Source of the DNA: a virus
IMG/VR virus record: IMGVR_UViG_3300047471_000194
Coordinates: 1 to 28,059 of that record
DNA length: 28,059 bases
Reading direction: 5' to 3' (one strand)
The notes beneath the pieces were generated by a model. That model was given only the letters and a program-made list of their open reading frames with translations, did not search any database and had not been told where the DNA came from. Of this stretch, positions 13,142-22,113 are shown piece by piece; position 1 is the first letter of the stretch; the number at the start of each line of letters is the position of its first letter. The translations under genes and the position numbers were made by a program.

Positions 13142-15855
13142 TGGCTGCACCGCTGATCGTCCGTCTCGTCATGGACGCCGCTGGCTACCTGAAGACGGTA
13201 GATACGGCGGTCGCGTCGAACACGAAGCTGGAGCAGTCGTCGCTTGGTGTGGGCGAGGCAGTGGGGCTATCGGCAAAGAAGCAGGTTGAGGCGTCACTTA
13301 AGGCGTCGGAGGCGCTGAAGGTTCAGATCGCTGATCAGCGCGCACTCGCTGTCTCCGTGACTGAGACTCAGGCGGTTAGGGATCGCGCGAACCTGCTCGC
13401 CGACAGGGGGCAGGCTCGCCTCAACTCTGCGCTGGGACTCACAACTGCGGCGACGCTCGGAACGTCGAACGCGGCAAAGACTGGAGAGCGCGACCTCGGC
13501 AAGTTCACGCGCGGCGCTCTTGCAGGATCCGGGGCCGCATCGTCGCTCGGCCGCTCGCTCGCGTTCGCCTCCACAGGGTTCATCGCCATCGCCGGCGGCG
13601 CGACGCTGATTGCGGCATCGATCAGGGCGGCGATCCTCCTCCAGAAGACGCAGCGCCAGATCGACACGCAACTTGCGACGAGCGGCAAGTCGTGGGACCA
13701 GTACGGCCAGAGGATCGATCAGGCCGACCTGAAGCTCTCCCACATCTCCGGGTTCACGAACCAGGAGTTGCTGCAGTCGTTCACGACGCTGTTCCGTGCA
13801 ACCGACAACGTCAGCAACTCGCTGCACCTGAACGCCGTCGCGGCCGATGTGGCTCGAGGGCGGGGCATCAGTCTCGCCGCCGCATCGAACGCTCTCGCGA
13901 AAGCAGCCGAGGGATCGTTCAGCGCGCTTCGCCGCCTGAACATCATCGTCCCGAAGGGGTCGAGTGTTCTCGAGGCCCTCACGTTCGTGCAGCAGAAGTA
14001 CGCAGGGCAGGCTGCGGCTGGTGCGACCGTCTCAGACAAGTTCCACTCCGCGCTCGTCAATGTCGAGGAAGTGATCGGTACCGCGCTCCTGCCGGGGTTC
14101 ACGAAGGCGACGACGGCGATCACCGACTGGCTCGCGAAGGTGACCCAGACTGGACAGTTGCAGCGCGACTTGAACCAAGTCGTCGCGGTCGGTGGGGTAA
14201 TCTTCCAGACGATCGGCTCGATCATCTCGACCGTCGACAGGGTCACGGGCAGCTTCGGCAACACGCTGAAGATCATCGTCGAGCTCTACTTGGGACGCGA
14301 GCTTTTCAAGGCCGTGCTCGGTGTCGAGAAGCTCGCAGCCAGCTGGGGTCTGGTTGCTGAATCGGCGGGAGCAGCGGCAACAGCCCAGGAGGGAGCCGTA
14401 GCCGCTGGCGTTGGTGCCGGTGCTACCGGAGCTGCGCGCGGAGCAGCAGGTAGGGCTGCGCTCGGTGGACTATCGAACGCAAACATCGCCGCGATCGTCG
14501 CCGCCACAGCGGTCATCGTTCTCAACTCCAACTTCTACAAGAACCTGCAAAGCCGCGTCCATTCGGATCTGGGTCCGCTCGGTTTCCTCACCAACAACAT
14601 CAAGAATCTCGGCCAGGACTTCGTCAATGCGACGAAGAACGTGGTCACGGCAGGGGATTTCCTCCTCGGCAACAGGATCGGCGGACCGATTCTTCCGGTA
14701 CCGGCGACAGGTTCCGACTCTCCGAATCGCGGCGGGTTGGCTCCTCCCCTTCGTATCGCTCCGGGGACAGACCCGGTTGTTGTCTACGCCAAGTACCAGC
14801 AGACGATCGCGGATGCCATCGCCGTCGCCCAGGCAGCGCTGACGAAGACGACGGCAGACGATGTTGCCATCGCCAAGAGGATCATCGCCCAGATCAAGCA
14901 GGAGATCGCGCGGGGTCATCTGAAGGGAGCACAGCTTGTCGCGGCGCTGCAAGACGAGAAGACGCAGCAGACGGTTCTCGACAACGCGCGCGCTACGGCA
15001 GCGCAACAGGCGGCGACGATCGCTGCGACGAAGAAGGCGACGGCGAGCTCCTACACGACTCCGATCGACCTTCAGCTTGCCGAGGCTCGAGCGCAACTGA
15101 CCAAGCAGACCGCCGACGACATCGCGGCCGAGAAGCAGATCCTCGCCGCCGCCAAAGCAGCCGTAGCCGCCGGCAAGAAGAACAAGCAGGGGCAGCTTGC
15201 TGCACTCCAGATCGAGCTTCAGGCGCAGCAGGCACTCCAGTCGCTGCGACAGCAGAATGCCACCTCGTTCACGCTCCCCGCACGGCTCCAGTTGGCGCTC
15301 GCGAAAGCGCAGGCTCTCGGACAGGATCAGGTTCCGATCCTGAAGAGGATGAAGGCTTCGCTCGAACGCGCGCTCAAGGCGGCGAAGGGGAACATTCAGA
15401 AGCAGATCGACATCTACAACCAGATTTACTCGATCAACCAGCAACTGGGCGCAGGCGGAACGAACGCGTACGGCGACTACAAGAAGGCGAGCGTCAAGGC
15501 CCTCACGTCCGGGCAGAATCTGACGGCGGTGCAGAGACGCGAGCTCGAGCAGCGGCTCTCAAGGATCGGCCCTGGAGGGACTGTCCCCGGTACCGGCACG
15601 GGCGCTGCCGGGTTCATCATCGGCCCCGACGGACGGCCGATCCAGATCCACCATCACCGACGGCCACGCTACGGGCGCGACGCTGGTGGCACCGGAGCGG
15701 ACGGCGGTCCGCGCAAACTCCAGGCGTACGTCAACATCCGCGTCTACCTGGAAGGCAAGGACATCACGCGGAGCGTCACCATCGAGCAGCAGCGCTACCG
15801 TCGAGGTAACCCGTCGTCGCGCCGCGGCCCGAACGCTGGCGTGGCACATGCCTGA
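13141..15855 (+). CDS. Tape measure protein
   Basis: 904 residues, the longest gene here, in the expected place. It is Ala/Gln/Lys-rich and mostly helical. Early coiled-coil region (about 40-120), hydrophobic segment FIAIAGGATLIAASIRAAIL (about 145-165), a globular-looking region with LSHISGFTNQELLQSFTTLF, a second hydrophobic stretch ANIAAIVAATAVIVL (about 446-460), then three imperfect coiled-coil repeats (about 556-640, 641-712, 713-790). The C-terminus ends VYLEGKDITRSVTIEQQRY followed by a basic SSRRGP tail, typical of actinophage tape measures. No lysozyme or peptidase motif is seen. At about 0.15 nm per residue, tail length would be near 135 nm (estimate). GTG start overlaps the upstream stop by one base. 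Confidence 0.93.
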   Translation: MAAPLIVRLVMDAAGYLKTVDTAVASNTKLEQSSLGVGEAVGLSAKKQVEASLKASEALKVQIADQRALAVSVTETQAVRDRANLLADRGQARLNSALGLTTAATLGTSNAAKTGERDLGKFTRGALAGSGAASSLGRSLAFASTGFIAIAGGATLIAASIRAAILLQKTQRQIDTQLATSGKSWDQYGQRIDQADLKLSHISGFTNQELLQSFTTLFRATDNVSNSLHLNAVAADVARGRGISLAAASNALAKAAEGSFSALRRLNIIVPKGSSVLEALTFVQQKYAGQAAAGATVSDKFHSALVNVEEVIGTALLPGFTKATTAITDWLAKVTQTGQLQRDLNQVVAVGGVIFQTIGSIISTVDRVTGSFGNTLKIIVELYLGRELFKAVLGVEKLAASWGLVAESAGAAATAQEGAVAAGVGAGATGAARGAAGRAALGGLSNANIAAIVAATAVIVLNSNFYKNLQSRVHSDLGPLGFLTNNIKNLGQDFVNATKNVVTAGDFLLGNRIGGPILPVPATGSDSPNRGGLAPPLRIAPGTDPVVVYAKYQQTIADAIAVAQAALTKTTADDVAIAKRIIAQIKQEIARGHLKGAQLVAALQDEKTQQTVLDNARATAAQQAATIAATKKATASSYTTPIDLQLAEARAQLTKQTADDIAAEKQILAAAKAAVAAGKKNKQGQLAALQIELQAQQALQSLRQQNATSFTLPARLQLALAKAQALGQDQVPILKRMKASLERALKAAKGNIQKQIDIYNQIYSINQQLGAGGTNAYGDYKKASVKALTSGQNLTAVQRRELEQRLSRIGPGGTVPGTGTGAAGFIIGPDGRPIQIHHHRRPRYGRDAGGTGADGGPRKLQAYVNIRVYLEGKDITRSVTIEQQRYRRGNPSSRRGPNAGVAHA

Positions 15856-17296
15856 CGGTCGCGTACTGATCGCGCCAGAAGACGGGCCCCTCGAGCCGAG
15901 CCCGACCTGGGTGAGGGTGGACGCTCCCGGCGGCGACTTCCCCGACCAGTTCGTCTCAGGCTTCGACCTGTCCAACGGCAAGCAGACGCTGCTCGCCGCG
16001 ACCGACACGGGCACCGCGACCGTCTACTGCAACGACCACGACTACGGGCTGTTTGATCCGCGCAACGCGAGCTCGCCCTACTACCAGGAGCTCGACAACA
16101 AGCAGATCATGCTCCAGTTGTTCGACCCCGTGCTCGAGTCGTGGGAGACACAGTTCCGCGGCAACATCGACGCCGCCCACTATGTCCTCGACAACACCGC
16201 CGTCAACAGTCTCGGCCAGCCGATCAACGCGAACATCCAGCTGGCATGTTCAGACAGGTTTGGGTACCTCGCAGGGTTCGGACTGACGCCCGGACTGGCA
16301 GGCGATCGTCCGCCGCAGGGAGGAGCCGACGGCATCTGGTACGCGCCCACCACCGACGAGGTGTTCGTCCGCATCATCCAGATCCTCGCTGACGCCCAGA
16401 TCGACGACGGCGGCACGAACACGCTGTACGTCGTCTTCAGCGGTAACGTCGCCCTCCAGACGGTCAAGTACGACGTGGGAGAATCAGCGCTCTCCGCGCT
16501 GCGAGATTGCGCGGAGGCTGACGCCCCGTACATCGCTGCTCTGTACGTTGATCGCCTGGGCCGCGTGGTGTTTCACGGCCGCTATGGACGCTTTGATTCC
16601 GCCGCCGTGGCTGCTGCCGCAGGCTCGGATCGCTGGGACTACCACGAATGGCAACTCGGTGACGGCAAGGCCGTGCGCGACGACGGGCGCACCCAGATGC
16701 GCGTGCTCGAGTTCGACCGCGCGCTGCAGAACATCGTCAACGTCGCAAGCTGCTATCCGCAGGGGACGCAGACGACACAGATCCCCAGCCAGGTCTACGC
16801 CGACACGGGGAGCATCGGCTCCTTCGGCCAGTACGCGTCGCCCGCGATCGAGAACCTGCTCACCGGGAAGCCGATCACAGACAACCTGAACGGACACCCG
16901 ACCTGGGACCGCTACACGGAATGCCTCAAGTACGCCGAGCTCCTGGTCAAGAACCAGAAGGATCCACGCGAGTCGATCACGGCGCTCCAGGTGAAGACGG
17001 TCGATCCGAGCGACAGCCGCGCGACCGACGTGTGGGCGTTCCTGACGCAGGCCGATGTGAGCGACCTCGTCAACGTCAAGGTCGGCTACCCCGCAGGCAC
17101 AGGATTCACAGGGTCGAGTCCAGCCGACGACTACTTCATTGAGGGACGCCAGATGCGAGTCCGCCCGCTCAATGCTTCGGCGCTGTCGAGCTCGCTGCCC
17201 GGCTACGACTACGTCGAGCTCGACGTGGCCGTGTCTCCCGCGATCTGGTCGCAGGACACGCACAGCGTCTTCCCCGCGTGGCCGGGTGGAGTATGA
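15848..17296 (+). CDS. Minor tail protein, distal tail/hub-like
   Basis: 482 residues from ATG 15848, which overlaps the tape measure stop by 8 bases; an in-frame start at 15686 would overlap far more. The N-terminus matches actinophage minor tail proteins: FVSGFDLSNGKQTLL, then TDTGTATVYCNDHDYGLFDP, NASSPYYQELDNKQIMLQLF and a W-E-T-Q-F-R-G-N-I-D stretch. The rest is beta-rich with a central domain (DEVFVRIIQILADAQID, ALRDCAEADAPYIAALYVD). Position directly after the tape measure suggests the tail-tip hub or distal tail component. No enzymatic motif is seen. Confidence 0.8.
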   Translation: MPDGRVLIAPEDGPLEPSPTWVRVDAPGGDFPDQFVSGFDLSNGKQTLLAATDTGTATVYCNDHDYGLFDPRNASSPYYQELDNKQIMLQLFDPVLESWETQFRGNIDAAHYVLDNTAVNSLGQPINANIQLACSDRFGYLAGFGLTPGLAGDRPPQGGADGIWYAPTTDEVFVRIIQILADAQIDDGGTNTLYVVFSGNVALQTVKYDVGESALSALRDCAEADAPYIAALYVDRLGRVVFHGRYGRFDSAAVAAAAGSDRWDYHEWQLGDGKAVRDDGRTQMRVLEFDRALQNIVNVASCYPQGTQTTQIPSQVYADTGSIGSFGQYASPAIENLLTGKPITDNLNGHPTWDRYTECLKYAELLVKNQKDPRESITALQVKTVDPSDSRATDVWAFLTQADVSDLVNVKVGYPAGTGFTGSSPADDYFIEGRQMRVRPLNASALSSSLPGYDYVELDVAVSPAIWSQDTHSVFPAWPGGV

Positions 17297-17883
17297 GCGG
17301 CATCGCAGGAGTCCGCGGCGGACGCGTCTACGGCCAGCACGGCCCGCGTCACGCCCCTCGCGGCTCCGATCCTTCGGAGACGGATCAGTGGCGGAATGTC
17401 GGGTCGACAGGGACGCCGTGGAGTTCGGGCACTACCTACGACGCGGGCGACATCATCGATGACGCGGGTGGGATCTTCAAGTACCAGGCGGCGTCGGGGA
17501 TGGTCAACGGAGTAGCGAATCTGGCGATCGAGCCTGGCGTCACCTCGGGCTGGTGGTCGTTCTGGAACTACTACGCGTCGATCTTCCAGAACGGATCGAA
17601 CAGGATCACGGGCGGTCTGATTCCGAATCCGACACCGATGCGATACCGCCTGTCGATCGGGAGACCGAACGACATCGAGGAGGGAGTGATCCTCAACTAC
17701 ACGCATCATCAGATCGATATCGAGGGCGACATCACCAGCATTCTCGCTGGCGAGACAGTGTTCACGATCCTGCCTGAATACCAGAGTGACAGTGACATCG
17801 CGTACCGCAGCCACGACAGTGCTGGCTTTTATGTTCCGTGTCGTCTGCTCTCCACCGGAGAATTCATCTGGGGGACACCATGA
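17293..17883 (+). CDS. Minor tail protein with CBM-like segment
   Basis: 196 residues from ATG 17293 (ATGA overlap). A short basic N-terminus ends in RHAPRGSDPSETDQW, a linker commonly seen in tail-tip proteins of actinophages. Residues 43-90 (WSSGTTYDAGDIIDDAGG, IFKYQAAS, then GWWSFW) resemble the carbohydrate-binding module 5/12 pattern of W, Y-x-x-G-D, G-x-x-Y-x-A and a late W. The C-terminus is beta-rich. Likely a receptor-contacting tail-tip protein; sugar binding is inference. Confidence 0.6.
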   Translation: MSGIAGVRGGRVYGQHGPRHAPRGSDPSETDQWRNVGSTGTPWSSGTTYDAGDIIDDAGGIFKYQAASGMVNGVANLAIEPGVTSGWWSFWNYYASIFQNGSNRITGGLIPNPTPMRYRLSIGRPNDIEEGVILNYTHHQIDIEGDITSILAGETVFTILPEYQSDSDIAYRSHDSAGFYVPCRLLSTGEFIWGTP

Positions 17884-17893
17884 GGAGGAAGTG

Positions 17894-18079
17894 ATGGAGC
17901 TACAGGAGGGAAGGATGCCGCTCACAGCGGGAGAGACTGCGGCGGTCGACGGGCTGATAGTCAGCAACGCGGACGCACCTGTTTCGTTCACGCGTGAGGG
18001 CGAGCAGCTTGTCGTCTACGTTGGCGACGAAACCTGGGATGTCCCCAGCAGCGGCACGGCGATCAGGAGGGTTGACTGA
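17894..18079 (+). CDS. Small tail-region protein
   Basis: 61 residues from ATG 17894, with GAGGAGG about 5 bases upstream; a second in-frame ATG at 17915 also has a GGAGGG site, so the start is not settled. Sequence: AGETAAVDGLIVSNADAPVS, then REGEQLVVYVGDETWDVPSS, short strands suggesting a small beta domain. Acidic. No family recognised. Its stop overlaps the next ATG by one base, and it lies within the tail-tip group. Confidence 0.65.
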   Translation: MELQEGRMPLTAGETAAVDGLIVSNADAPVSFTREGEQLVVYVGDETWDVPSSGTAIRRVD

Positions 18080-18471
18080 TGGCGAGCCAACTCTTCCCCA
18101 AGGGCGCGGGCCACCTCCTCGGCGCGACGACCAAGGTCGATCTCGTCGCGGACAACATCAAGTTCCTCTTCTATTCGGCCGCGATCACGACGACCTGGGA
18201 GTTCGTCGGTGACCTGACCGGAGGTTCGATCGTTGCGCGCTCGGGCAACCTTGCGTCCAAGACAACCACGAACGGAGTCTTCGACGCGGCCGACGTGACG
18301 GTGACGGCTGTGTCGGGTTCGGCGTTCACGCACGTCGTCCTGTACGACGACACGCCGGCTACGGATGCGACCAAGCAGCTGATCTGCGTCTTCGATGTGG
18401 CGAGCTTCACGCCTAGCGGGGGCGACATCAACGTCGTCTGGAACGCTTCCGGCCTGTTCTCGATCGCCTGA
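18079..18471 (+). CDS. Conserved phage structural (tail-tip) protein
   Basis: 130 residues. Pattern: MASQLFPKGAGHLLGATTKV, IKFLFYSAA, then a S-G-N-L-A-S-K-T stretch, NGVFDAADVTVTAVSGSAFT, HVVLYDDTPATDATKQLICV, and a final SGGDINVVWNASGLFSIA. This order (K-F-L ... L-x-x-K-T ... G-V-F-D-A-D ... V-L-Y-x-D-T) recurs in tail-region proteins of many phages infecting Gram-positive hosts. It is probably a small beta-sandwich at the tail tip. Function not established. It overlaps both neighbours by one base. Confidence 0.65.
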   Translation: MASQLFPKGAGHLLGATTKVDLVADNIKFLFYSAAITTTWEFVGDLTGGSIVARSGNLASKTTTNGVFDAADVTVTAVSGSAFTHVVLYDDTPATDATKQLICVFDVASFTPSGGDINVVWNASGLFSIA

Positions 18472-19463
18472 TGGCTGTCGTCTTCATAGAAGGATTCGAT
18501 CACTACCTTGGGGGGTCGGCTATCACCAAGGGGTGGAACGGAAACTTTGGCACCAGCCCGGCAGGACGATTCGATGGGTTCGCAGCTCGCTTCGCGGCTA
18601 CCGCTACCCAAAGAACCCATGGGCTGCCATCGTCATACGCGACGATCATCGCCGGATACGCGTTCCGCGCCTCGACATCGCCTCCTGCCTCGACTTTCGA
18701 TACGTTCGTTTTCCAGGCTGGCGCGGTCTTGACTTGCAGGATCGGTGTCAACTTGTCGGGATTCATCGTCGTCCGCAACAGTGGTGGCACAGTCATTGCC
18801 ACGGGCACGTCTGCGCTGATCGCGAACGCCTGGAATTACATCGAGGTCAAGCTGTTCGTCAACGGGGCCAGTGGAACCGTCGAGGTACATCTGAACGGTG
18901 TGACGGAGATCGCTTCTACGACGGGAAACTTCGGGTCGACGAACATCGACACAATAGGGATCAACCAGACCACTTCGAACAGCAACACCGACTACGACGA
19001 CATGTACGTCCTCGACACCACCGGCTCGTCTCCGCGCAACACCTTCCTCGGCGACGTTCGCGTCGAGACGATCTACCCGACCGGAGCTGGAGCTCACACC
19101 CAATGGACACCAGACTCAGGATCGAACTGGGCGCGCGTCAGCGAAGCCCAAGCGGACGGCGACACCAGCTACGTCGCAGACGGGACACCCAACGACCTCG
19201 ACTCGTACGTTTTCGGGGACATCGACGGCGGGGCCACCGTCTACGGAATCCAGACCAACCTCTACGCCCGTAAGGACGACGCTGCTACTCGTCAGATCGC
19301 GAACCTGATCCGTCAGGCCAGCACCGACTACATCGGCAGCACGGTCACGCTCTCCAGCAGCTACGCCTTCTTCTCGCAGCTTTACAACCAGGATCCGACA
19401 GCAGCCGACTGGACGGCGACGAACATCAACGCCGACGAGTTCGGTATCAAAGAGATCGCATAG
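18471..19463 (+). CDS. Lectin-like (LamG/concanavalin-type) tail protein A
   Basis: 330 residues. The N-terminus MAVVFIEGFDHYLGGSAITK and a jelly-roll-like region (about 60-190, including WNYIEVKLFVNGASGTVEVH, then NGVTEIASTTGNF and DYDDMYVLD) match the laminin-G/concanavalin-like domain common in phage tail fibres. The C-terminal ~120 residues form a second conserved unit ending QASTDYIGSTVTLSSSYAFF ... LYNQDPTAADWT ... ADEFGIKEIA. It is clearly paralogous to the gene at 20630-21610. Likely surface glycan or receptor binding. Confidence 0.72.
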   Translation: MAVVFIEGFDHYLGGSAITKGWNGNFGTSPAGRFDGFAARFAATATQRTHGLPSSYATIIAGYAFRASTSPPASTFDTFVFQAGAVLTCRIGVNLSGFIVVRNSGGTVIATGTSALIANAWNYIEVKLFVNGASGTVEVHLNGVTEIASTTGNFGSTNIDTIGINQTTSNSNTDYDDMYVLDTTGSSPRNTFLGDVRVETIYPTGAGAHTQWTPDSGSNWARVSEAQADGDTSYVADGTPNDLDSYVFGDIDGGATVYGIQTNLYARKDDAATRQIANLIRQASTDYIGSTVTLSSSYAFFSQLYNQDPTAADWTATNINADEFGIKEIA

Positions 19464-19487
19464 GGTCCGACTTGAGCGGATGATGGC

Positions 19488-20630
19488 GTGGCCCTAAGTC
19501 GCGTAGGTGGCTCGAGCGCCGCTGCCACATCGATAGCGATCCCCACTCATGTAGCTGGGGATCTGATCGTCATCTGGGCGTACCGCGACGGCAACACAAC
19601 GCCGCCCACGGTGCCCGCAGCTGCCGGAACCGTTCCGGCATTCACGACGATTGATGGTCCGACCGGTGCGAACCTCAACTCTGCTGTCTGCGCCTATGCG
19701 GTTGCCGCCGGCACGACGGACACGTCGGGTACATGGACGAACTCGACCGGCATGTCGGTCGAGGTTTGGCGGGGGGCATCGTCGTCACCGTCACCGATAG
19801 GTGGTCACGCACAGTCGGGGGGATCGGTTGCCAGCGGAGGAAACCTCGCTGTTCCTGCGATCACGCTCAGTGATCCGACCGGCAACTCGGTTGTACTCGC
19901 CTTCGCTGGCTGGCAGACCGTCACGGCCTGGAGCGCCGCCCCGTCTGGGTATACGCAGCGATCTCAGGTTGCGACCGAATGCGAGGCTCTGAGCAAGAAC
20001 AGCACGACTACCGCTGGGGCGTTCAATGTCAGCGGCACCGCCTCAGGGACAGGTGGGACCAGGACGCAGCAGCTGGAGATCCTGGCCGACTTCGGGAACC
20101 GCGTCTCGCAGGAGACGGTCGAAGTCGTCTACACGACGACGGGTGCCAAGGCTCGAGTCAGCCAGGAAGTAGCTGAGGTTCTCTACTCGACGGGCTCTGC
20201 GAAGGCGCGCGTCTCCCAGGTCGCAGTCGAGATCCTCACTCGCTTCCCAGTTGTCAAATCTCGTGTCTCCCAGGTCGCGGTCGAGGTTCTCAAGTCCCGC
20301 GCAGACCTACGGAGCATGGACTTCATCTCGTCGGTCACGGTTGTCCATGCGCCAGTCCTCCAGGGGAATATCACCCCCAGCTTCATCGGCAGTCAGACCG
20401 TTGTCTACACGCCCGTCCTCTCTGGGTCCGGTGTCAACGTCCCGTTTATCCCGAGCGTCACCATCGTCTACACGCCGACGCTCTCACTCAATGTCCCATT
20501 CATCGGTAGCAACACGACCGTCTACCCGCCCACCATCCAGATCCACTTCACCGGAGACGGGGTCAGTCAAGTCACGCTAGAACTCCTCATGGCGTACAGC
20601 ACCGACGCCCACATCTCGGGGAGGCACTGA
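19488..20630 (+). CDS. Repeat-built tail protein
   Basis: 380 residues. Residues 1-204 look like a beta-rich domain (VGGSSAAATSIAIPTHVAGD, LIVIWAYRDGN, AFAGWQTVTAWSAAPSGYTQ). The rest is built of two repeat types. Type one: four exact 18-residue units beginning RVSQ (bases 20100, 20154, 20208, 20262), with a fifth copy GVSQVTLELLMAY at the C-terminus. Type two: four units beginning FI-x-S-x-T-x-V (20322, 20382, 20445, 20499) with VYTPxL endings. It lies between two lectin-like paralogues, so a tail-fibre or spacer role is likely. GTG start with only a weak ribosome-binding site. Function inferred. Confidence 0.65.
   Translation: MALSRVGGSSAAATSIAIPTHVAGDLIVIWAYRDGNTTPPTVPAAAGTVPAFTTIDGPTGANLNSAVCAYAVAAGTTDTSGTWTNSTGMSVEVWRGASSSPSPIGGHAQSGGSVASGGNLAVPAITLSDPTGNSVVLAFAGWQTVTAWSAAPSGYTQRSQVATECEALSKNSTTTAGAFNVSGTASGTGGTRTQQLEILADFGNRVSQETVEVVYTTTGAKARVSQEVAEVLYSTGSAKARVSQVAVEILTRFPVVKSRVSQVAVEVLKSRADLRSMDFISSVTVVHAPVLQGNITPSFIGSQTVVYTPVLSGSGVNVPFIPSVTIVYTPTLSLNVPFIGSNTTVYPPTIQIHFTGDGVSQVTLELLMAYSTDAHISGRH
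20100..20315 (+). repeat. Four tandem 54-base units in the tail repeat protein
   Basis: Units start at 20100, 20154, 20208 and 20262, each exactly 54 bases (18 codons) and each opening RVSQ. A diverged fifth copy starts at 20559. The third and fourth units are closest to each other, sharing CTCCCAGGTCGC and the peptide RVSQVAVE. Confidence 0.85.
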
Positions 20631-21610
20631 TGGCGCTCATCCTGATCGAAGGATTCGACCACTACGACGTGGATGACGCGTTTCGCAAAGGGTGGGACAA
20701 CATTACCCTCATGTCCCGTGGCAGAGTGCCGTTCCCACTCAGCCAGTCGGTCAAGGTCATCATCAACAACGGAATCAACAAGACTCTTCCAGGCTCCTAC
20801 AACGAATTGATCATGGGATTCGCGTTCAAGCTGTCCGCGTTCCCCGCCGCGGACAAAGCGATAGCGAAGTTCGATCCTTCGGCTACCGCATTCGTCGGGG
20901 TCACCCCCACAGGGTTCCTCTACCTCAGCGACTCGACGGGTGCGAATCTTGCCACCGGGGGCACCCAACTCGTGATTGATACTTGGTACTACTGCGAGCT
21001 CCACGCGACAGCCACCCACGGCGAGATTCACCTGGATGGGGTGTCTGAGATCGCATCTACGGCGGGCACCTATACGACTCCGTGGGACAACATCGGATTC
21101 CAATATCAGGTACTCGGCGGGAACAGCGTCATCGTCGATGATGTGTATGTGATCGATCCTTCGACGGGCATCAACACGACCTTTCTCGGCCCTGTCGTGG
21201 TCCGCACTATCTGGCCCGACGCGGACGCTACCTATACGGATTTCACCCCATACCCGTCGTCGGCCGACCCCGACCATTTCCCGCATGTCAACGAACGCAT
21301 CTTCGACTCCGACGTGACGCTCGTCTACGACGGCACTCCCGGCCAGAAGGACAGCTACAAGATGGCGCTCTATGGAGACGATGCCGTCTATGGGGCACAA
21401 CTCAACCTGGGAGCTCGGAAGGGAGACTTCGTCACGCGGCAGATCGAACCGCTGATCCGGCAGTCCGCGACCGACTACACGGGAGCTACATCGACCCTGT
21501 CGCTCGACTATCTCTTCTACAGCTGGCTACTCAACCAGGATCCATCCGGCAGCGACTGGACAATCGCAACCGTGGACGCCGATGAGTTCGGAGTCGAGAT
21601 CGTCGCGTGA
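20630..21610 (+). CDS. Lectin-like (LamG/concanavalin-type) tail protein B
   Basis: 326 residues, a paralogue of the protein at 18471-19463. Shared landmarks: IEGFDHY near the N-terminus followed by KGW, YCELHATATHGEIHLDGVSE (lectin core), IVDDVYVIDPSTGINTTFLG, and a C-terminal unit KDSYKMALYGDD ... YGAQLNLGARKGDFVTRQIE ... LLNQDPSGSDWT ... DADEFGVEIVA. The C-terminal unit is more conserved between the two than the lectin cores, suggesting a shared attachment part and diverging binding parts. The start overlaps the repeat protein's stop (TGATGG). Confidence 0.72.
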   Translation: MALILIEGFDHYDVDDAFRKGWDNITLMSRGRVPFPLSQSVKVIINNGINKTLPGSYNELIMGFAFKLSAFPAADKAIAKFDPSATAFVGVTPTGFLYLSDSTGANLATGGTQLVIDTWYYCELHATATHGEIHLDGVSEIASTAGTYTTPWDNIGFQYQVLGGNSVIVDDVYVIDPSTGINTTFLGPVVVRTIWPDADATYTDFTPYPSSADPDHFPHVNERIFDSDVTLVYDGTPGQKDSYKMALYGDDAVYGAQLNLGARKGDFVTRQIEPLIRQSATDYTGATSTLSLDYLFYSWLLNQDPSGSDWTIATVDADEFGVEIVA

Positions 21611-22113
21611 TGGGCTGGGTCCCGCAAGGCTGGCCGGGACTGCTCGCACTCGTCGGGGTGACATCCGGTCTGATAGGAGCGGTCCGCTTCTCGGACACGG
21701 TCACCATCGGCTCGATCATCGTTGCCTCGCTGGTCGTCATCGCCGGCGGCGTCTTCAGCTTCCGCAACAACATGCGAACCTTCTGGCGCAACCTCGCGGA
21801 AGAGAGGCAGGAGCAGATCAGAGTTCTTGAGGAGCATGCCCATGAGAGGGAAAACCAGATGCTGGAACTGCAAGACCAGTACCACGTTCAGCTTGCCGAA
21901 GCCGCGGAGCAGCAAAGGCTTCTTCGTCACGAACTGAAGAACGAGCTCGCGTCCGTCAAGGCGCTCCTCGCAGTCGAGCACTCCAAGACCGACCTCTCCG
22001 CGCTGCTGGATCTGCTGTCAAGACAACACGACGAGGCAATGCTGAGAATGGAGACAGGAATGGAAAACCAGAAGCGGATTCTCGGACTGCTAGGAGAGAG
22101 GAGAAAGCCATGA
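21607..22113 (+). CDS. Membrane protein with long coiled coil, lysis-region
   Basis: 168 residues from GTG 21607 (GTGA overlap), or 167 from ATG 21610. Two N-terminal hydrophobic helices (GWPGLLALVGVTSGLIGAV and VTIGSIIVASLVVIAGGVF) are followed by about 110 charged helical residues (RNLAEERQEQIRVLEEHAHE ... QDQYHVQLAEAAEQQRLLRH ... RHELKNELASVKALLAVEH) with heptad character, then a basic end. It sits immediately upstream of the endolysin gene with an ATGA overlap, so a lysis role (holin-like or accessory) is reasonable, but the large soluble coiled coil is unusual for a holin. A tail-associated membrane protein is an alternative. Confidence 0.6.
   Translation: MMGWVPQGWPGLLALVGVTSGLIGAVRFSDTVTIGSIIVASLVVIAGGVFSFRNNMRTFWRNLAEERQEQIRVLEEHAHERENQMLELQDQYHVQLAEAAEQQRLLRHELKNELASVKALLAVEHSKTDLSALLDLLSRQHDEAMLRMETGMENQKRILGLLGERRKP

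Noticed and set aside
18395-19273. About 290-codon + frame inside lectin-like protein A
   Set aside because: His/Arg-rich shadow in another frame of a gene with a clear paralogue and family pattern.
20100-20315. Regular 54-base repeats as a possible CRISPR-like array
   Set aside because: Units are contiguous, in frame, and translate to a repeating RVSQ peptide within a tail gene.
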